Below, piece by piece: positions 34,059 through 42,420 of a DNA stretch of 64,000 nt (position 1 is the stretch's first letter; every line of letters starts with the position of its first letter). The notes under the pieces were generated by a model, which worked only from the letters and a program-made list of their open reading frames with translations, had not been told where the DNA came from and did not search any database. Made by a program: the position numbers and the translations under genes. Location: NCBI RefSeq assembly GCF_003248355.1, contig NZ_QKWY01000001.1:186001-250000 (forward strand), given 5' to 3'. The stretch comes from Streptomyces sp. AC1-42W. Its GTDB lineage: Bacteria > Actinomycetota > Actinomycetes > Streptomycetales > Streptomycetaceae.

Positions 34059-34076
34059 ACCGAACAATCGGTAGGT
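34059..34076. promoter_or_regulatory. PaaR-like palindrome before bkd operon A
   Basis: ACCGAACAATCGGTAGGT matches the paaN operator at 16 of 18 positions and keeps the spacing. It lies 83 bp before the bkdA start and 102 bp before bkdR. Confidence 0.55.
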
Positions 34077-34158
34077 GAGGCACGCCACACCTGTGCCCCA
34101 TGTCGTTTTCGATATATCACCCTATGTCGACACCCCTCGATGCTCGGAGGTGCCCGTC

Positions 34159-35319
34159 ATGACGGTCCAAGAGCTGCCCGGCGCGGCCGCCTACCGGCCC
34201 ACGCCGCCCCCGGCCTGGAAGCCGCTGACCGATCCCGCGCCGCTGCTCCCGGACCCCGAGCCCTACCGGGTGCTGGGGACGGACGCCGTGGCCGGTACCG
34301 ACTCCGGGCTGCTGCTGCGGCTCTACGCGGAGCTGGTGCGCGGACGGCGGTACAACGCCCAGGCGACCGCGCTGACCAAGCAGGGCCGCCTGGCGGTCTA
34401 CCCGTCGAGCACCGGCCAGGAGGCCTGCGAGATCGCGGCCGCCCTGGTCCTGGAGGAGCGGGACTGGCTCTTCCCCAGCTACCGGGACACGCTCGCGGCC
34501 GTGGCGCGGGGCCTGGACCCGGTCGAGGCGCTGACCCTGCTGCGCGGCGACCGGCACACCGGCTACGACCCGAGGACGCACCGCATCGCCCCGCTCTGCA
34601 CCCCGCTCGCCACCCAGTTGCCGCACGCGGTGGGCCTGGCCCACGCCGCCCGGCTCAAGGGCGACGACGTCGTCGCCCTTGCCATGGTCGGCGACGGCGG
34701 CACCAGCGAGGGGGACTTCCATGAGGCGCTGAACTTCGCGGCCGTCTGGCAGGCCCCGGTGGTCTTCCTCGTGCAGAACAACGGCTTCGCCATCTCCGTA
34801 CCCCTGGCCAAGCAGACGGCGGCTCCGTCGCTGGCGCACAAGGCCGTGGGGTACGGGATGCCCGGCCGGCTGGTGGACGGGAACGACGCGGCCGCGGTGC
34901 ACCAGGTGCTCTCCGAGGCGGTCCAGCGGGCCCGGAGCGGTGGCGGCCCGACCCTGGTCGAGGCGGTCACGTACCGGATGGACGCCCACACGAACGCCGA
35001 CGACGCGACCCGGTACCGCGGCGACAGCGAGGTCGACCTGTGGCGGGACCACGATCCGGTCCTGCTGCTGGAGCGCGAGCTGACCGGGCGCGGGCTGCTG
35101 GACGACGCCGGAAAGGAGGAGGCGCGGGCCGCCGCCGAAGCGATGGCGGCACGGCTGCGGGAACGGATGAACGCCGACCCGGTGCTCGACCCGATGTCCC
35201 TCTTCACCCATGTGTACGAGGAGCAGACGGCCCAGTTGCGCGAGCAGGCGGCCCGCCTGCGGGAGGAACTGGACGCGGAGAACGACCAGCACGGCACGGA
35301 CGGGGGAGCGGCGCGATGA
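34159..35319 (+). CDS. bkdA: Branched-chain 2-oxoacid dehydrogenase E1 alpha, operon A
   Basis: A 386-residue thiamine-diphosphate enzyme subunit. The ThDP/Mg motif runs from VGDGGTSEGDFHEALNF to VFLVQNNGF. With E1 beta it decarboxylates 2-oxo acids from valine, leucine and isoleucine. ATG 34159 (MTVQELPGAAAY) has GGAGG 8 nt upstream; an earlier GTG at 34075 would run through the PaaR-like site and is rejected. It overlaps bkdB (ATGA). A second full operon lies at 54268-57869. Confidence 0.95.
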   Translation: MTVQELPGAAAYRPTPPPAWKPLTDPAPLLPDPEPYRVLGTDAVAGTDSGLLLRLYAELVRGRRYNAQATALTKQGRLAVYPSSTGQEACEIAAALVLEERDWLFPSYRDTLAAVARGLDPVEALTLLRGDRHTGYDPRTHRIAPLCTPLATQLPHAVGLAHAARLKGDDVVALAMVGDGGTSEGDFHEALNFAAVWQAPVVFLVQNNGFAISVPLAKQTAAPSLAHKAVGYGMPGRLVDGNDAAAVHQVLSEAVQRARSGGGPTLVEAVTYRMDAHTNADDATRYRGDSEVDLWRDHDPVLLLERELTGRGLLDDAGKEEARAAAEAMAARLRERMNADPVLDPMSLFTHVYEEQTAQLREQAARLREELDAENDQHGTDGGAAR

Positions 35320-36347
35320 CCACGGCAGCGGCGACGGCCGGGCGGCGGACGGCGAAGGCCAAGCCCGCCACCATGGCCCAGGCCCTGGGACGCGCCCTGC
35401 GCGACTCGATGGCCGAGGACCCCATGGTCCACGTCCTCGGGGAGGACGTGGGGACGCTCGGCGGGGTCTTCCGGATCACCGACGGCCTGGCGAAGGAGTT
35501 CGGCGACGAGCGCTGCACCGACACGCCGCTGGCCGAGGCGGGCATCCTCGGGGCGGCGGTCGGCATGGCGATGTACGGGCTGCGGCCCGTCGTGGAGATG
35601 CAGTTCGACGCTTTCGCCTACCCGGCGTTCGAACAGCTGGCCAGCCATGTCGCCAAGATGCGGAACCGGACCGGCGGCGCCATGCCGCTGCCGATCACCG
35701 TCCGCATTCCCTACGGCGGAGGCATCGGAGGCGTCGAGCACCACAGCGACTCCTCCGAGGCGTACTACATGGCCACCCCCGGTCTCCACGTCGTCACCCC
35801 GGCCACGGTCGAGGACGCGTACGGGCTGCTGCGGGCCTCGATCGCCTCGGACGACCCCGTCGTCTTCCTGGAGCCCAAGCGGCTGTACTGGTCGAAGGCC
35901 GACTGGTCGCCGCAGCACCCCACCGCCGTGGAGCCCATCGGCCGCGCCGTCGTCCGCCGCCCCGGCCGCAGCGCCACCCTCATCACGTACGGGCCGTCCC
36001 TGCCCGTCTGCATGGAGGCCGCGCAGGCCGCCGTCGAGGAGGGCTGGGACCTGGAAGTCGTCGACCTGCGCTCCCTGGTGCCGTTCGACGACGAGACCGT
36101 CACCGCCTCGGTCCGCCGCACCGGACGCGCGGTCGTCGTCCACGAGTCCACCGGCTTCGGCGGCCCCGGCGGCGAGATCGCGGCCCGGATCACCGAGCGG
36201 TGCTTCCACCACCTGGAGGCGCCCGTGCTGCGCGTCGCCGGGTTCGACATTCCCTACCCGCCGCCCATGCAGGAGCGCCACCACCTGCCCGGTGTGGACC
36301 GGGTCCTCGACGCCGTCGCACGGCTCCAGTGGGAGGCGGACAACTGA
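35316..36347 (+). CDS. bkdB: Branched-chain 2-oxoacid dehydrogenase E1 beta, operon A
   Basis: A 343-residue transketolase-like subunit. Typical blocks are VLGEDVGTLGGVFRITDGL, IPYGGGIGGVEHHSDSSEAYY, VVDLRSLVPFDDETV and ERCFHHLEAPVLRV. It forms the alpha2-beta2 E1 with the preceding gene. The 20 N-terminal residues are Ala/Arg/Lys-rich and absent from the operon B copy. Its stop and the bkdC start share one base (TGATG). Confidence 0.95.
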   Translation: MTTAAATAGRRTAKAKPATMAQALGRALRDSMAEDPMVHVLGEDVGTLGGVFRITDGLAKEFGDERCTDTPLAEAGILGAAVGMAMYGLRPVVEMQFDAFAYPAFEQLASHVAKMRNRTGGAMPLPITVRIPYGGGIGGVEHHSDSSEAYYMATPGLHVVTPATVEDAYGLLRASIASDDPVVFLEPKRLYWSKADWSPQHPTAVEPIGRAVVRRPGRSATLITYGPSLPVCMEAAQAAVEEGWDLEVVDLRSLVPFDDETVTASVRRTGRAVVVHESTGFGGPGGEIAARITERCFHHLEAPVLRVAGFDIPYPPPMQERHHLPGVDRVLDAVARLQWEADN

Positions 36348-37780
36348 TGGCCCAGGTTCTTGAGTTCAAGCTGCCGGACCTCGGCGAGGGCCTGACCGAG
36401 GCCGAGATCGTGCGCTGGCTGGTGGAGGTCGGCGACGTCGTCGCCATCGACCAGCCGGTCGTCGAGGTCGAGACGGCCAAGGCGATGGTGGAGGTGCCCT
36501 GCCCGTACGGGGGCGTGGTGACCGCCCGCTTCGGCGACGAGGGCACGGAGCTTCCCGTGGGGGCGCCCCTGCTGACCGTCGCCGTCGGAACGCCCGAGCC
36601 CGCCGGGGCCGGTGCGGACGGCGATTCCGGTACGGAGGATTCCGGGTCCGGGAACGTGCTGGTGGGGTACGGGACGGGGGCCCCGCCGGTACGGCGCCGA
36701 CGGGTGCGCCCGCAGGGGCTGAAGGCAGCCGTCGCGGTGACCGTCGCGCCCGCGCCGCCCGCCGCCGAGGCCGCTCCCCCGGCCTCCGCGACCGACCCGG
36801 CTCCCCCGGCCACGGCGCCCGGCGCCGCTTCCCCGGCCTCCGTGCCCGATTCCGCTTCCGGGCCGGTCGCGGTCGTCTCCCCGCTGGTGCGCAGGCTCGC
36901 CCGACAGCACGATCTGGATCTCCGCCGGCTCGCCGGCTCCGGGCCGGACGGGCTGATCCTGCGGGCCGACGTCGAGAACGCGATCCAGGCGGCGGTCGAG
37001 GCTCCCGCCCTGGTGGCAACCGCCCCAGAGGCCCCCGCCCCGGCGGCCACCGGGTCGGCCCCGAAGGCCGCGCCCGCCGCCGGCGATGAGCGTATTCCGC
37101 TGCGCGGTGTACGCGGCGCCGTCGCCGACAAGCTGGCCCGCAGCCGCCGCGAGATCCCCGACGCCACCTGCTGGGTCGACGCCGACGCCACCGAGCTGAT
37201 GGCCGCGCGGGCCGCGATGAACAGCGTCGCCGGACCCGGTACGCCCAAGGTGTCCGTCCTCGCGCTCCTCGCCCGCATCTGCACGGCGGCCCTCGCCCGC
37301 CACCCGGAGCTGAACGCCACGGTGGACCAGGAGGCGCGCGAGATCGTACGGCTGCCGCAGGTCCACCTCGGGTTCGCGGCACAGACCGACCGGGGCCTGG
37401 TCGTCCCCGTCGTCCGCGACGCCCACACCCGCGGCACGGAGTCCATCGGCGCGGAGATCGCCCGGCTGACCGAGGCCGCGCGCACCGGCACGCTGACCCC
37501 CGCCGAGCTGACCGGCGGCACGTTCACCCTCAACAACTACGGCGTGTTCGGGGTCGACGGCTCGACGCCGATCATCAACCACCCCGAGGCCGCGATGCTG
37601 GGTGTCGGCCGCATCGTCCCCAAGCCGTGGGTGCACGAGGGACAGCTGGCCGTGCGCCAGGTCGTCCAGCTCTCCCTCACCTTCGACCACCGCGTCTGCG
37701 ACGGCGGCACCGCCGGGGGCTTCCTCCGGTACGTGGCGGACTGCGTGGAGCGGCCGGCGCTGCTGCTGCGGAGCCTGTAG
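36347..37780 (+). CDS. bkdC: Dihydrolipoyl acyltransferase E2, operon A
   Basis: A 477-residue E2. A lipoyl domain occupies residues 1-80 (LPDLGEGLTEAEIVRWLVEV, lipoylated Lys in VETAKAMVEVP). A long Ala/Pro linker follows, then the peripheral subunit-binding domain (SPLVRRLARQHDLDL) and the catalytic domain ending in TFDHRVCDGGTAGGFL with active-site His and Asp. It transfers the branched acyl group to CoA. An E3 gene is not in the window and must be shared from elsewhere. Confidence 0.95.
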   Translation: MAQVLEFKLPDLGEGLTEAEIVRWLVEVGDVVAIDQPVVEVETAKAMVEVPCPYGGVVTARFGDEGTELPVGAPLLTVAVGTPEPAGAGADGDSGTEDSGSGNVLVGYGTGAPPVRRRRVRPQGLKAAVAVTVAPAPPAAEAAPPASATDPAPPATAPGAASPASVPDSASGPVAVVSPLVRRLARQHDLDLRRLAGSGPDGLILRADVENAIQAAVEAPALVATAPEAPAPAATGSAPKAAPAAGDERIPLRGVRGAVADKLARSRREIPDATCWVDADATELMAARAAMNSVAGPGTPKVSVLALLARICTAALARHPELNATVDQEAREIVRLPQVHLGFAAQTDRGLVVPVVRDAHTRGTESIGAEIARLTEAARTGTLTPAELTGGTFTLNNYGVFGVDGSTPIINHPEAAMLGVGRIVPKPWVHEGQLAVRQVVQLSLTFDHRVCDGGTAGGFLRYVADCVERPALLLRSL

Positions 37781-37840
37781 AGCCGCAGGTCCGGCAGGGC
37801 CGCGAGAGGGCGGCGGCCCCGGCCCCCGCATACTCGGGGC

Positions 37841-38689
37841 ATGACCGCGTACGACGCCATCGTTCTCGCCGGAGGGGCCGCCGCCCGGCTGGGCGGCGCC
37901 GACAAGCCGGGCCTGCGGGTCGGCGGCCGGACCCTGCTCGACCGGGTGCTCACCGCGTGCCCCGACGCGGGCACCACGGTCGTCGTGGGGGACCGGCGGC
38001 CCACCGCGCGTCCGGTCACCTGGGCCCGCGAAGCCCCGCCCGGCGGCGGCCCGTTGGCAGCGCTCCACGCCGGAGTCCGGCACACCACGGCGCAGAGCGT
38101 GCTCGTGCTCTCCGCCGACCTGCCGTTCCTCGGCACGGACACCGTCCGCGCCCTGCTGACCGCCTCGGCGCAGACCGGGGTGGAAGGCGCCCTGTGCCAC
38201 GACGAGAACGGCCGCGACCAACCGCTGGTCGCCGTCTACCGCGCCGAGCCCCTGCGCCGCGAACTGGCACTCCTCGCCGCCGAACACGGCGGGCTCGCCG
38301 GGCTGCCACTGCGCCTCCTCACAGGGGAACTGACGCTGCGCCGGGTGCCCGCCGGGCCGCTCGCCTCATTCGACTGCGACACCTGGGAGGACATCGCTTC
38401 CGCCCGTGCCCGAATCAGAGAACATGGGGCGGTGCTGGATGAATGGATCACCGCAGTCAAGGAAGAACTCGGCCTCGACCTCGACGTCGACACGACCCTC
38501 CTGCTCGACCTCGCCCGCGACGCCGCCCATGGCGTCGCCCGGCCCGCCGCGCCCCTGACCACCTTCCTGGTCGGGTACGCGGCCGGACGGGCGAGCGGCG
38601 CGGGCGGCGGGCCCGAAGCGGTCGCGGAGGCCGCCCGCAAGGCGGCGGCGCTGGCGCTCCGGTGGGTGGACGAGACCGGTACGCCGTGA
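37841..38689 (+). CDS. mobA: MobA-type molybdenum cofactor nucleotidyltransferase fused to DUF6457-like domain
   Basis: A 282-residue protein. Residues 1-200 are a nucleotidyltransferase of the MobA fold: AIVLAGGAAARLGGADKPGL, GGGPLAALHAGV, VLVLSADLPFL and the Asp in SFDCDTWEDIA. The last 80 residues (DEWITAVKEELGLDLDVD, then helices) form a separate DUF6457-like domain known as a partner of molybdenum cofactor genes. It attaches a nucleotide to molybdopterin. The DGxG region is degenerate compared with E. coli MobA. It overlaps moeA by GTGA. Confidence 0.87.
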   Translation: MTAYDAIVLAGGAAARLGGADKPGLRVGGRTLLDRVLTACPDAGTTVVVGDRRPTARPVTWAREAPPGGGPLAALHAGVRHTTAQSVLVLSADLPFLGTDTVRALLTASAQTGVEGALCHDENGRDQPLVAVYRAEPLRRELALLAAEHGGLAGLPLRLLTGELTLRRVPAGPLASFDCDTWEDIASARARIREHGAVLDEWITAVKEELGLDLDVDTTLLLDLARDAAHGVARPAAPLTTFLVGYAAGRASGAGGGPEAVAEAARKAAALALRWVDETGTP

Positions 38690-40095
38690 CGGGCCGCGGC
38701 GCCGGAGCGGTGGGCGGCCGCGGCGTCGCCCCCGCCACCGGCGGGCCGAGCGAGGCGGAGGCGCGCCGCGCGGACGAGGAGCGGGCCGTCGCCCAGGCCC
38801 TGGCCCTCGCCGGGCCGGTGAGCGGTTCGCGCTTTTCCCCCGGCCACCGAGCGTCGGCCGTCTCCTGGCGGGCGGCCCGGGACATCGCCCGGCGGGCCGG
38901 CCGGCGGGGTGCCGTGGGCGGTGAGCGGGTACCGCTGGACGAGGCGCTGGGGCGGCTGCTGGGGGAGCCGCTGGCCGCGCTCACCGATCTGCCGTCCTTC
39001 GACACCTCCGCCATGGACGGCTGGGCCGTCGCCGGACCGGGGCCGTGGCGCATCCGGGACGACGGCGGCATTCTCGCCGGTCATGGCACCCCCGCCCCCC
39101 TGCCCGACGGCGAAGCCGTCCGCATCGCCACCGGCGCCCGTATCCCGGCGGAGGTCACCGCAGTCATCCGCAGCGAACACGCGCACGCCGACGAGGCCAA
39201 GGGGCTGCTGTACGCCCAGCGGACCGTGGTCCAGGGGCAGGACATCCGGCCGCGCGGCCAGGAGTGCCGGGCGGGGGAGCACCTCCTCCCCGCCGGAACG
39301 ATCGTGACCCCCGCCGTGCTCGGCCTGGCCGCAGCCGCCGGGTACGACGAACTGTCCGTACGGGCCCGGCCGCGTGTCGAGGTCCTCGTCCTGGGCGACG
39401 AGTTGCTGACCGCGGGGCTGCCGCAGGACGGGCTGATCCGTGACGCGCTGGGGCCCATGATCGTGCCCTGGGTGCGGGCGCTCGGCGCCGAGGTCGCCCC
39501 GCCGCGCCGCCTCGGCGACGACGCGGAGGCCCTGTGGAAGGCGCTCACCGGCTCCGACGCCGACCTGATCGTCACGACCGGTGGCACCGCCGCCGGCCCC
39601 GTGGACCACGTCCACCGCGTGCTTGCCCGGATCGGCGCCGAACTGCTGGTCGACGGAGTCGCCGTACGTCCCGGGCACCCGATGCTGCTGGCCCGCCTGG
39701 ACGCCGCCGGCCGCCATCTCGTCGGGCTGCCGGGCAATCCCCTCGCCGCTGTCTCCGGGCTTCTCACCCTCGCCGGGCCGCTGCTCGTCGGGCTCGGTGG
39801 CCGTACCCCCGATGAGCCGTACCGGACACCCGTGCGCGACGATGTCCAGGGGCATCCGCAGGACACCCGGCTCGTGCCCGTCGTGTACCGGGCCGGCACG
39901 CAGTCCGGAACCGGGGGCGGGGCGGAGTGCGTCGTACCACTGCGTTACAACGGTCCCGCGATGTTGCGCGGGATCGCCGACGCGGACGGGCTGGCCGTTG
40001 TGGAGCCGGGCGGGGTACGGTCCGGCACCGAGGTGGAGATCCTCGATCTACCGTGGGCCTCGGCGACGCCGTGGACTGAAGGGTGTTTCACGTGA
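38686..40095 (+). CDS. moeA: Molybdopterin molybdenumtransferase MoeA
   Basis: A 469-residue enzyme inserting molybdate into adenylated molybdopterin. Recognisable blocks are VPLDEALGRLLGEPLAALTDLPSF, DTSAMDGWAVAG, AVRIATGARIPAEV, the MoCF-type loop LIVTTGGTAAGPVDHVH and LVGLPGNPLAAVSGLL. The N-terminus has about 70 extra residues. The catalytic TGGTS-type loop reads TGGTA. GTG 38686 overlaps the mobA stop, and the stop overlaps the K+ channel start within a parS site. Confidence 0.92.
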   Translation: MTGRGAGAVGGRGVAPATGGPSEAEARRADEERAVAQALALAGPVSGSRFSPGHRASAVSWRAARDIARRAGRRGAVGGERVPLDEALGRLLGEPLAALTDLPSFDTSAMDGWAVAGPGPWRIRDDGGILAGHGTPAPLPDGEAVRIATGARIPAEVTAVIRSEHAHADEAKGLLYAQRTVVQGQDIRPRGQECRAGEHLLPAGTIVTPAVLGLAAAAGYDELSVRARPRVEVLVLGDELLTAGLPQDGLIRDALGPMIVPWVRALGAEVAPPRRLGDDAEALWKALTGSDADLIVTTGGTAAGPVDHVHRVLARIGAELLVDGVAVRPGHPMLLARLDAAGRHLVGLPGNPLAAVSGLLTLAGPLLVGLGGRTPDEPYRTPVRDDVQGHPQDTRLVPVVYRAGTQSGTGGGAECVVPLRYNGPAMLRGIADADGLAVVEPGGVRSGTEVEILDLPWASATPWTEGCFT

Positions 40096-40098
40096 AAC
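40085..40098. promoter_or_regulatory. parS site inside coding sequence
   Basis: Perfect GTTTCACGTGAAAC spanning the end of moeA and the first codons of the channel gene. Its centre contains both the TGA of moeA and the GTG start of the next gene. Confidence 0.93.
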
Positions 40099-41189
40099 TT
40101 CCCGGCCATGACGCGATGGCCAGGCGGGCCGACGAACAGGTCGTCCCTACTCGGGTGATGCTTCCGCGCCGGGTCGTGGACGGCCCGGCACGCCAGGTGG
40201 CCAAGCGCCTGATGATGGCTCTGATGGTGCTGGCCGTCACCGTGTTCATCGTCTGGGTCGACCGCGCCGGCTACCACGACGCCGCCGACGACTCGGTCGA
40301 TCTGCTGGACTCGGTGTACTACGCCACGGTCACCCTCTCCACCACCGGATACGGCGACATCACCCCGTACAGCGATGGCGCCCGCCTCATGAACGTGGTG
40401 CTCGTGACACCGCTGCGTGTGCTCTTCCTCATCATCCTGGTCGGCACCACCCTCGAAGTCCTCACCGAGCGGACCCGCGAGGACTTCCGGCTGAAGCGTT
40501 GGAGAACCAACTTGCGTGACCACACCGTCGTCGTCGGCTTCGGTACGAAGGGCCGTTCGGCGATCCAGACCCTGCGCGCCACCGGACTGAGCAAGGAACA
40601 GATCGTCATCGTCGACCCGGCGTCCAAGGTGATCGAGATCGCCAACGCCGAAGGGTTCACCGGAGTCGTCGGCGACGCCACCCGCAGCGATGTCCTGCTC
40701 CGCGCCGAGCTGCAGAAGGCGCGTCAGATCATCATCGCCACCCAGCGCGACGACACCGCCGTGCTGGTCGCGCTGACCGCCCGCCAGCTCAACCGCGGTG
40801 CGAAGATCGTGGCCGCGGTGCGCGAGGAGGAGAACGCCCCGCTGCTGCGGCAGTCCGGCGCCGACGCCGTGATCACCAGCGCCAGTGCGGCCGGCCGGCT
40901 CCTCGGCCTCTCGGTGCTCAGCCCCAGCGCGGGCACGGTCATGGAGGACCTCATCCAGCAGGGCAGCGGCCTCGACCTCGTCGAACGGCCGGTGATAAAG
41001 AGTGAGGTCGGCAAGAACGTACGCGAGACGGACGACCTGGTGGTCAGCGTGCTGCGCGGGCACCGGCTCCTCGGCTACGACGACCCGGCGGCGAGTCCCT
41101 TGCAGTTGACGGACCGCCTGATCACCATCGTGCGCGCCTCGAACGAGCCGCCCGCCCACCCGCCGCACCAGAACCTCCCGCTGCCCTGA
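40092..41189 (+). CDS. Potassium channel with RCK (TrkA-N) domain
   Basis: A 365-residue MthK-like channel. Two membrane helices (LMMALMVLAVTVFIVWV and VVLVTPLRVLFLIILVGTTL) flank the pore loop with selectivity filter STTGYGDITPYS. The cytoplasmic RCK domain starts at HTVVVGFGTKGRSAIQTLRATG, a Rossmann fold that binds nucleotide or cations, and continues to the C-terminal regulatory lobe. GTG 40092 has GAAGGG at 40078-40083 and overlaps the moeA stop (GTGA). It should mediate gated K+ flux. Confidence 0.92.
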   Translation: MKLPGHDAMARRADEQVVPTRVMLPRRVVDGPARQVAKRLMMALMVLAVTVFIVWVDRAGYHDAADDSVDLLDSVYYATVTLSTTGYGDITPYSDGARLMNVVLVTPLRVLFLIILVGTTLEVLTERTREDFRLKRWRTNLRDHTVVVGFGTKGRSAIQTLRATGLSKEQIVIVDPASKVIEIANAEGFTGVVGDATRSDVLLRAELQKARQIIIATQRDDTAVLVALTARQLNRGAKIVAAVREEENAPLLRQSGADAVITSASAAGRLLGLSVLSPSAGTVMEDLIQQGSGLDLVERPVIKSEVGKNVRETDDLVVSVLRGHRLLGYDDPAASPLQLTDRLITIVRASNEPPAHPPHQNLPLP

Positions 41190-41344
41190 GCCCGACTGAG
41201 CCCGGCTGAACCCGATCGGGCCGCACCGCCACGCCCCGCCCCGCTGCCCCGCACGCCCCGCCACGTCCCGCCCCGCCACGCCCGCCGCCGCGCCGCGCCC
41301 CGGTCGGCCCGGTGCGCGGCGCGGTACGGAGTAGCCTCGCGGCC
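41190..41344. repeat. C-rich imperfect repeat tract
   Basis: About 110 bp of imperfect CCCCGCCACG-type units lie between the channel and the quinone reductase genes. No hairpin or gene is visible. It looks like simple-sequence expansion. Confidence 0.55.
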
Positions 41345-42331
41345 ATGCATGCGATCACGATCCCCGAACCCGGTGGCCCCGAGGCGCTCGTGTGGGCCGA
41401 GGTGCCCGATCCCGTACCCGGCGAGGGCGAGGTCCTCGTGGACGTCGTGTCCAGTGCGGTCAACCGGGCCGACGTCCTCCAGCGGCAGGGGTTCTACAAC
41501 CCGCCGCCGGGTGCGTCCCCCTACCCCGGTCTGGAGTGCTCGGGCCGGATCGCGGCCCTCGGCCCCGGCGTCACCGGCTGGGCCGTCGGCGACGAGGTGT
41601 GCGCGCTCCTCGCGGGCGGCGGGTACGCGGAGAAGGTCGCCGTCCCGGCGGGTCAGCTCCTCCCCGTACCCAAGGGCCTCGACCTCGCGCGGGCCGCGGC
41701 GCTGCCCGAGGTGACGGCCACCGTCTGGTCCAACGTCTTCATGGTGGCCCATCTGCGCCCCGCCGAGACCCTGCTCGTGCACGGCGGGTCCAGCGGCATC
41801 GGCACGATGGCCATCCAGCTCGCCAAGGCGGTCGGGGCACGGGTCGCGGTGACGGCCGGCAGCCCGGACAAGCTGGCGCGCTGCGCGGAGCTGGGCGCGG
41901 ACATCCTGATCGACTACCGCGAGCAGGACTTCGTCGAGGAGATCCGCGAGACCACCGCCGGGGCGGGCGCGGACGTCATCCTCGACATCATGGGCGCGAA
42001 GTATCTCGACCGGAACGTGGAGGCCCTCGCCGTCAACGGCCGGCTCGCCGTCATCGGGCTCCAGGGCGGCGCCAAGGGCGAGCTGAACCTCGGCACGCTG
42101 CTGAGGAAGCGGGCCGCCGTCACGGCGACCTCGCTGCGCGGGCGCCCGCTCGCCGAGAAGGCGGCGATCGTCGCCGCCGTACGCGAGCACGTCTGGCCGC
42201 TCGTCGCGGACGGGATCGTCAAGCCGGTCGTCGACCGCACGGTGCCGATGCGGGACGCGGCGGAGGGGCACCGCGTGATGGAGTCCAGCACGCACATCGG
42301 CAAGGTGCTGCTCCAGGCCCCCGCCGCCTGA
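41345..42331 (+). CDS. NAD(P)H:quinone oxidoreductase, zinc-free MDR family
   Basis: A 328-residue medium-chain reductase. The N-terminal GroES-like domain (VNRADVLQRQGFYNPPPG, PGLECSGRIAALG) is followed by a Rossmann domain (LLVHGGSSGIGTMAIQLAKA). Zinc-binding Cys clusters of alcohol dehydrogenases are absent, as in the PIG3/quinone reductase branch. It probably reduces quinones or enones with NADPH. It ends before a strong terminator. Confidence 0.92.
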   Translation: MHAITIPEPGGPEALVWAEVPDPVPGEGEVLVDVVSSAVNRADVLQRQGFYNPPPGASPYPGLECSGRIAALGPGVTGWAVGDEVCALLAGGGYAEKVAVPAGQLLPVPKGLDLARAAALPEVTATVWSNVFMVAHLRPAETLLVHGGSSGIGTMAIQLAKAVGARVAVTAGSPDKLARCAELGADILIDYREQDFVEEIRETTAGAGADVILDIMGAKYLDRNVEALAVNGRLAVIGLQGGAKGELNLGTLLRKRAAVTATSLRGRPLAEKAAIVAAVREHVWPLVADGIVKPVVDRTVPMRDAAEGHRVMESSTHIGKVLLQAPAA

Positions 42332-42364
42332 CCCGGTACCGCCCCCCCCGCCGCGAAACGAACC

Positions 42365-42397
42365 GGGGCCCGGCACACGGAAGTGTTGCCGGGCCCC
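42365..42397. terminator. Bidirectional terminator
   Basis: GGGGCCCGGC/GCCGGGCCCC stem extended by ACAC/GTGT and capped with a GGAA tetraloop, between convergent quinone reductase and bpa genes. Confidence 0.85.
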
Positions 42398-42420
42398 TGG
42401 GACGTCGTCGGTCGGGCTGC

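Noticed and set aside
34075..34158. N-terminal extension of bkdA from GTG 34075
   Set aside because: It would code through the PaaR-like site and has no ribosome site, while ATG 34159 has GGAGG at 8 nt.
41220..41310. Possible CRISPR-like array
   Set aside because: The C-rich units are too short and irregular, without unique spacers; it is simple-sequence DNA.
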